Shown here piece after piece: positions 31,736-35,611 of a DNA stretch of 35,611 bases. The stretch's first letter is position 1, and each line of letters starts with the position of its first letter. Source of the DNA: Clostridia bacterium (lineage in GTDB: Bacteria; Bacillota; Clostridia; Oscillospirales; Acutalibacteraceae); contig JAKSQX010000012.1 of assembly GCA_024403955.1 (NCBI GenBank), positions 1 to 35,611 on the forward strand, in the 5' to 3' direction. The notes under the pieces are model-generated. The model saw nothing but the letters and a program-made list of their open reading frames with translations. It was not told where the DNA came from and searched no databases. The position numbers were made by a program, and so were the translations under genes.

Positions 31736-33352
31736 TTAATATCCTTCAGAGTCGTCGAACTCAACGATTGTTGCGTCGAGAGGCTCTTCACCGAGAACTA
31801 CTGACATATAGTCATTGATGCACTTACGCATATCCTGACGGGATACTGTACGGCTGTCTTCGAGGTCGTGCTCAAGCCATACCCAATGCATGCCATACTC
31901 TGCCGCCTGCTCCTCAAGAGCCGCATGGACACCGTTCATGCCCTTGCAGGCAACGTTGTCGTTACAGATGATCATATCGCAATTGAAACGCTTAGCCCAA
32001 TCCCAAACAGCATTGATGTTATCCCAGCCACCAACAGCGTGGTGACGCATACATGAGCGCTGTGAGAACTCTGTAAGGTCACGCATTGCTTTAACTGGGT
32101 CCTCAGTGTCAATGTGGTTATAACCCATTGTTGAATCCATATTAAGAACAACATTTATACCCCAGCAGTTCTGTGCCCATGTTGGGAAATCTGTGTAATA
32201 AACAGCAGATGGTCCCCAAAGGAATGCTCTGTGGCGTGTCTTGCCACCAAATGCCTCATACTTCTTATCAACGCAGTCGCGCATAATCTTGATAACCTTG
32301 CGGTCAACCTCGTTAAACATTGGCTCTGCGCCGTTTACGCTCTGCCACTCATAGAGCTTGTAGAGTGTCTCAGAAATACCATTAAGTGGTGAATATGGAG
32401 TTGCGAAAATGTCCCACTTCTCCATCTCAATCTCATTCTGCTCATTCATGAGTTTTGCATACTTAAAGAGTTCATTCCAGTCATATTTTACGCCATAAAT
32501 ATCCTCAATGAACTTCATTGAATCTTTGAGTACCTGCTCTGAGAAGTCTTTACCCTCCTCTTCCTGATGCTGCATTGCAAGTGTTACAGGGAAGTCAGGA
32601 AGGCCTATCCTACGGCGTTGGAAGGATGAAGTTGCCTCAGACGCATTACAAGGCATGTTAGATGAGAGCATACCTCTACCCATAATTGGGAAAGCGTCAT
32701 CTATAGCAACACCAGTCTCAGCAGAACAACGTGAGCATACGTCTGCAGGAAGACCCATAGACTCAGCTACATCGATGTAATATGGTTCAATATGCTGGTC
32801 AATATCACAGATAATGAACTCTGGAAGTGTCTGAAGTGGAACTGGTGTAAGTCCAGGGAATCCCATCAAATAAAGTGGTGGGAGTGTCTCATCATATGGA
32901 ATGATGTTGTCACTGTCAGGACCTCCACCGAGGCGCTTGTCGTTCTTCAAAACGAATGCAATCTTCTTTGTAAGACTGGATGTGATTGCGTGCATGTGCA
33001 TGTTAGCAATCTTAAGTTCCTCACCACGATAACCCTCAAAGAGTCTGTTGATGAAAATGAAAGTGCCGAGGTATGAACCCATCCAACGGTACTCCCAGAA
33101 GCCCTTAAGGCAAGCAACTGGCGCAGATGCAACCATCTGACCCATTGAACCTACATTCTTGAGCCATGCAACATAGTCGCGAAGAGTATCCTTTGTTCCT
33201 CTCCACTCTCTGTATTTTTCAATACCATTTTTGTCGTTATAACGTGTGCGCTGTCCGCCTTTGCCATTTTCAGCGAGCCAAATTGGATCGTAACGCTGAA
33301 GGGCTTTATCTATAGGGGCAACGAGAATATCAGTAAATTCAGAAAAATTCAT
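31736..33352 (-). CDS. 2-Hydroxyacyl-CoA dehydratase family, large subunit (HgdA-like)
   Basis: 538 aa, related to HgdA/FldB/HadB. These enzymes remove water from 2-hydroxyacyl-CoA by a ketyl-radical mechanism after ATP-driven one-electron activation by HgdC-type proteins. Cys residues likely to bind the [4Fe-4S] cluster include C206 and C209 (VCSRCSAETG) and C235 (SNMPCNASEATSSFQRRR); more lie near the C-terminus (SCMRHH, CDMIICNDNVACKG). It is longer than HgdA of Acidaminococcus (about 477 aa). AGGAGG, inside the end of the previous gene, precedes the ATG by 6 nt. The substrate (hydroxyglutaryl-, lactoyl-, phenyllactoyl-CoA or other) cannot be read. Confidence 0.85.
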   Translation of the reverse strand: MNFSEFTDILVAPIDKALQRYDPIWLAENGKGGQRTRYNDKNGIEKYREWRGTKDTLRDYVAWLKNVGSMGQMVASAPVACLKGFWEYRWMGSYLGTFIFINRLFEGYRGEELKIANMHMHAITSSLTKKIAFVLKNDKRLGGGPDSDNIIPYDETLPPLYLMGFPGLTPVPLQTLPEFIICDIDQHIEPYYIDVAESMGLPADVCSRCSAETGVAIDDAFPIMGRGMLSSNMPCNASEATSSFQRRRIGLPDFPVTLAMQHQEEEGKDFSEQVLKDSMKFIEDIYGVKYDWNELFKYAKLMNEQNEIEMEKWDIFATPYSPLNGISETLYKLYEWQSVNGAEPMFNEVDRKVIKIMRDCVDKKYEAFGGKTRHRAFLWGPSAVYYTDFPTWAQNCWGINVVLNMDSTMGYNHIDTEDPVKAMRDLTEFSQRSCMRHHAVGGWDNINAVWDWAKRFNCDMIICNDNVACKGMNGVHAALEEQAAEYGMHWVWLEHDLEDSRTVSRQDMRKCINDYMSVVLGEEPLDATIVEFDDSEGY

Positions 33353-33354
33353 AA

Positions 33355-34536
33355 TTAACCTCCTATAGCCTTGATTTCAAGGGACTCAACAAATGCCTGG
33401 AAACGTGTTCTAAGCTGTCCCATTGAACCGAGCATATACTCTTTTTCAATAGTACATACAGGAACTTTATACTGATTTGCAAGGATGTTGCCGGCGAGAA
33501 CTTTCTCATAGCTCCAGAACTCGCAGAACTTCATCTGCTCGTAAATTACACCGTCAGCCTTAAAATCTTTATAAAGTTTCATGATTTCAGCAGTTCTCTG
33601 GTCGATTTTTTCACCGTCCATGAAACGTGCGCACTGGTTAGTCTCGAGATAATGTCTGCAGATAGCATCAAATGCCTTCTCGCCTTTTTTTATCTCAATC
33701 TGTTCACGGCTTGGGAAGCTACCGAAGCAATAACGGTCAGCAACAACCATAGCACCGCAGGACTCAATAAGCTTTGTAAAATCTGGATCGTCAATCTCTG
33801 AGCCAGCAACGACAAGACGAGCTCTGAATGGGAATTCAGGCTCTGGCTTACGCTTCTTAATCTCAGCTAAAGTCTCCTCAAGATAAGGCTTAATGAGATA
33901 GTGAGGACAAACTTCACTTACAAGCTGAATTACATGGAACTCATAACCTGTAATTGGAGGATTGTCGAGTTTTCTAAACTCACCAATTTCAGTGATGATC
34001 TTTGCAATATCGTTGTGATCCTTGATGGCGGCCTTTAAAGCCTTTTCAGAGATGTCCACACCGAGATTCTTCTTAAGAGGCTTTAACACCTTCTCCTTAA
34101 GCTGAACCTTGTAGTACTCAAGGTTTGTGTCATCACCCTTCATAGGTGGGTCAATAATTGTTGTGAAGAACTTGTCGTTCTTTACAGGGTTGTAGAGGGC
34201 AAAATGCTCCTCCATACGTTCCATTGTGGAACATGCCTCTGCTCCAAAGAGAGCCTCGAGGTAGTTATATCCACCCTCTACTGCACGCTCAAGGATTGAA
34301 CGAGCATATGGGCAGTTACGCTGTGTCATATAGTAATTTGCTACGTCTGTGGAAGTGCAACGAGGTGCACGAAGACGTGATGAGAAGCAACCTGGGAGAT
34401 TAAGAAGTGTCTCCGGAATGTAATAACAGTTGTATCCGAGAGGATGATTTCCCTCTTTAATAGCCTGATCTACAAGTTCATTTTTTGCCTCTTGTAGCAA
34501 ATTTTCAAAATATATGAGGTGTTTTAAATCTTTCAA
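33355..34536 (-). CDS. 2-Hydroxyacyl-CoA dehydratase family, small subunit (HgdB-like)
   Basis: 393 aa, the partner subunit in the D-component heterodimer. It keeps the family pattern: NCYYIPETLLNLPGCFSSRLRAPRC (C37, C50, C60), C75, and near the end KFCEFWSYE (C338) followed by CTIEKEYMLGSMGQLRTRFQAF, matching the family ending in GQLRTRFQAFLE. The start is TTG at 34536 with AGAGGCG about 8 nt upstream, and no ATG fits better. The gene ends 3 nt before the large subunit, and its last codons hold that gene's ribosome-binding site. Confidence 0.87.
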   Translation of the reverse strand: MKDLKHLIYFENLLQEAKNELVDQAIKEGNHPLGYNCYYIPETLLNLPGCFSSRLRAPRCTSTDVANYYMTQRNCPYARSILERAVEGGYNYLEALFGAEACSTMERMEEHFALYNPVKNDKFFTTIIDPPMKGDDTNLEYYKVQLKEKVLKPLKKNLGVDISEKALKAAIKDHNDIAKIITEIGEFRKLDNPPITGYEFHVIQLVSEVCPHYLIKPYLEETLAEIKKRKPEPEFPFRARLVVAGSEIDDPDFTKLIESCGAMVVADRYCFGSFPSREQIEIKKGEKAFDAICRHYLETNQCARFMDGEKIDQRTAEIMKLYKDFKADGVIYEQMKFCEFWSYEKVLAGNILANQYKVPVCTIEKEYMLGSMGQLRTRFQAFVESLEIKAIGG

Positions 34537-34565
34537 AAATATCGCCTCTCAATTTAAAAATCTGT

Positions 34566-35279
34566 TTATTTCTTTTTATTCTTACCTAGGTGCATCTCCT
34601 TCATACCCTCAACCTCATCACATACTGGCTTAAGTGCGCAATGAGCGCAGTCAGTATCAATACCATCAAGAATATGAGATAGTGCATTTGTAATATCTGA
34701 AACCTTGTTTGCAGTCTTATTTAACTCACGAATAAGTTCCTGGTCTGTAAGGAAAATTATACGAACACTAAGTACGTTTTCATTCTCCTTATAAGCTTTA
34801 ACATAGGTGTTTCCTATCTTTTTAAAGCTTATTCCCTTTGAAACCGCCTCACGAGCAACGCGGACGCGCTCCTGGTTGCTCTCAGCAGATACACGTACCA
34901 TGTATCCGTCAGGATAAACATGGTAACGTACAAAGTCCATCTGCTGAATAGCAGCATGAGCGGCGTCTTCATCACCTATATCTTTTACTCCAAGTAAAAC
35001 AACACGGGCAAATGAGACGTCACCACGAAGTTCATTTAAGTCTTTACCACAAAGGATGATTTCATCCTTTGGTACAAGGTCAGTTGTTGTTGTGACACAA
35101 GTAAAGTTTGCGGAAGGAGTTCCGCTGCCACCGAGTTCAAAAGCCTGGTCGCTCTGCATAATAAGTTCGCTGCGCTCAAGATTTTTCCAACAGTCGGTGG
35201 CATCGTAATCCCACGTTTTAGTTGTAATACCAGCAATCTTTTCGTTTGTGTCTTTGATTATGGTATTAAACAGTTCCAT
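34566..35279 (-). CDS. Protein resembling the N-terminal half of acetyl-CoA synthase/CdhC
   Basis: 237 aa. By eye, AFELGG at about 46-51, EIILCGKDLNEL (73-84), HVYPDGYMVRVSAES, SKGISFKKIGNTYVKAY and IIFLTDQELIREL follow the same order as the region of archaeal CdhC and AcsB that runs from FVELGG to the first A-cluster cysteines (CTLCQSFAPNHVC). Here the cysteines are C211-x2-C214-x5-C220, and the rest of the A-cluster domain is missing, so it is not a working acetyl-CoA synthase. It may bind an Fe-S or other metal centre. It lies between the HgdC-type activator and the dehydratase subunits. Its start overlaps the 55-aa gene stop (TAATG). The similarity is recalled and needs a profile search. 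Confidence 0.8.
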   Translation of the reverse strand: MELFNTIIKDTNEKIAGITTKTWDYDATDCWKNLERSELIMQSDQAFELGGSGTPSANFTCVTTTTDLVPKDEIILCGKDLNELRGDVSFARVVLLGVKDIGDEDAAHAAIQQMDFVRYHVYPDGYMVRVSAESNQERVRVAREAVSKGISFKKIGNTYVKAYKENENVLSVRIIFLTDQELIRELNKTANKVSDITNALSHILDGIDTDCAHCALKPVCDEVEGMKEMHLGKNKKK

Positions 35280-35446
35280 TAGAACTTAATATCAACTGGC
35301 TTACGGTCAAATACCTTATTTACCTGAACGTATGCCCAACCCATAATTTTTTGGTCGAAGTTCCAGAAATAAACAATAAAGAGAATGCCAATAACTTTAG
35401 CAAATATTTTAACTACTTTTAAAACAATATTTAAAAGAGCATCCAT
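35279..35446 (-). CDS. Small membrane protein (55 aa) between hgdC-like and CdhC-like genes
   Basis: From ATG 35446, 9 nt after GGAG of AAAGGAG, a 55-aa frame ends with TAA at 35279-35281 in TAATG, one base shared with the next gene's start. It begins MDALLNIVLKVVKIFAKVIG with a hydrophobic stretch (about 4-28, ending IVYFW) and a charged tail (DRKPVDIKF), so a single-pass membrane peptide is likely. LKVVKI sits at residues 9-14, exactly as in the 56-aa protein at the other end of the operon. Coupled translation with a neighbour of clear homology makes coding very likely. No known family. Confidence 0.8.
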   Translation of the reverse strand: MDALLNIVLKVVKIFAKVIGILFIVYFWNFDQKIMGWAYVQVNKVFDRKPVDIKF

Positions 35447-35465
35447 AATGCATGTCTCCTTTCAA

Positions 35466-35611
35466 TTATGCTTTAGCCATACCCTTCTGGCGTGCATACT
35501 CAGCAGCACCAAGAGCACCCATGAGCTGTGGGTCAGTCTTAAGCTCAATAACCTTGAGCTTCAAAACGTGCTCGATAGCAGCCTTAAGGCCGTCGTTCTT
35601 TGCGCAACCAC
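35466..35611 (-). CDS. HgdC/BadF-type 2-hydroxyacyl-CoA dehydratase activator ATPase (5' end beyond window)
   Basis: Only the last 47 codons are present, ending with TAA at 35466. The fragment GCAKNDGLKAAIEHVLKLKV and then DPQLMGALGAAEYARQKG match the C-terminus of HgdC-family activators (GxAKNxGxxxAxE; QLMGALGAA). These dimeric [4Fe-4S] ATPases deliver an electron to the dehydratase component, in keeping with the subunits downstream. It is the first visible gene of the operon and lies 19 nt before the 55-aa start. Whether another gene precedes it is outside the window. Confidence 0.88.
   Translation of the reverse strand, partial: GCAKNDGLKAAIEHVLKLKVIELKTDPQLMGALGAAEYARQKGMAKA

Noticed and set aside
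1-35611. CRISPR arrays, insertion sequences, prophage genes, rRNA
   Set aside because: No regularly spaced repeats, transposase or phage motifs, terminal inverted repeats or rRNA segments were seen.

Overview
The window looks like a chromosomal segment of a strictly anaerobic Clostridia-type Firmicute, most like gut Oscillospirales or Lachnospirales. The reasons are strong AAGGAGG-type ribosome-binding sites, some TTG and GTG starts, a Rex redox regulator, an ECF transporter module linked to truA, a DUF5711-type protein, an N-terminal zinc-finger Clp ATPase, and a 2-hydroxyacyl-CoA dehydratase locus. No phage, transposon, CRISPR array or rRNA is visible. The placement rests on gene content and has not been tested by a database search.

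Layout. (1) 1-7724, minus strand: a DNA translocase (FtsK/SpoIIIE), then a polyamine ABC importer (potA-B-C-D, with a short PotA) and a YgiQ-family radical SAM protein that runs off the left edge. (2) 7725-7935: divergent promoters, with an operator-like repeat over the -10 box of the plus-strand operon. (3) 7936-13469, plus strand: aconitase, isocitrate dehydrogenase, Rex, a cysteine-rich unknown protein, LarB and a stand-alone LarC C-terminal domain. A strong intrinsic terminator for this operon lies inside the convergent larE gene. (4) 13456-18530, minus strand: two M42 aminopeptidases, a GNAT protein, a phosphohexomutase and, past a hairpin, larE. (5) 18585-19030: a four-tRNA operon (Gly, Arg, His, Gln) with a consensus promoter and a terminator. 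(6) 19049-29124, minus strand: ruvA, ruvB, an rRNA methyltransferase-like gene, ecfA1, ecfA2, ecfT, truA, a DUF5711-like gene, a pgsA-like gene and a clpE-like gene, closely packed. (7) 29310-31429: an N-acyl-D-amino-acid deacylase-like amidohydrolase overlapping ruvC. (8) 31492-35611, minus strand: an hgdC-type activator (right edge), a 55-aa membrane protein, a protein resembling the N-terminal half of acetyl-CoA synthase/CdhC, two 2-hydroxyacyl-CoA dehydratase subunits, a second 56-aa membrane protein and a strong terminator.

How the genes may work together. The oxidative branch from citrate to 2-oxoglutarate (acn, icd) is co-transcribed with the NADH sensor Rex and with genes for the nickel-pincer cofactor of 2-hydroxyacid racemases. 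About 18 kb away is a dehydratase system that acts on 2-hydroxyacyl-CoA esters. A 2-oxoacid to 2-hydroxyacid to enoyl-CoA fermentation theme is plausible but is inference, because no racemase (LarA), CoA-transferase or 2-hydroxyacid dehydrogenase is in the window.

The most novel-looking part is the dehydratase operon. It carries two previously uncalled small membrane proteins that share LKVVKI at the same residue positions, and an orphan CdhC-like protein with an incomplete metal-binding motif. Second is the operon with LarC2 but no LarC1, next to a nine-cysteine protein of unknown function.
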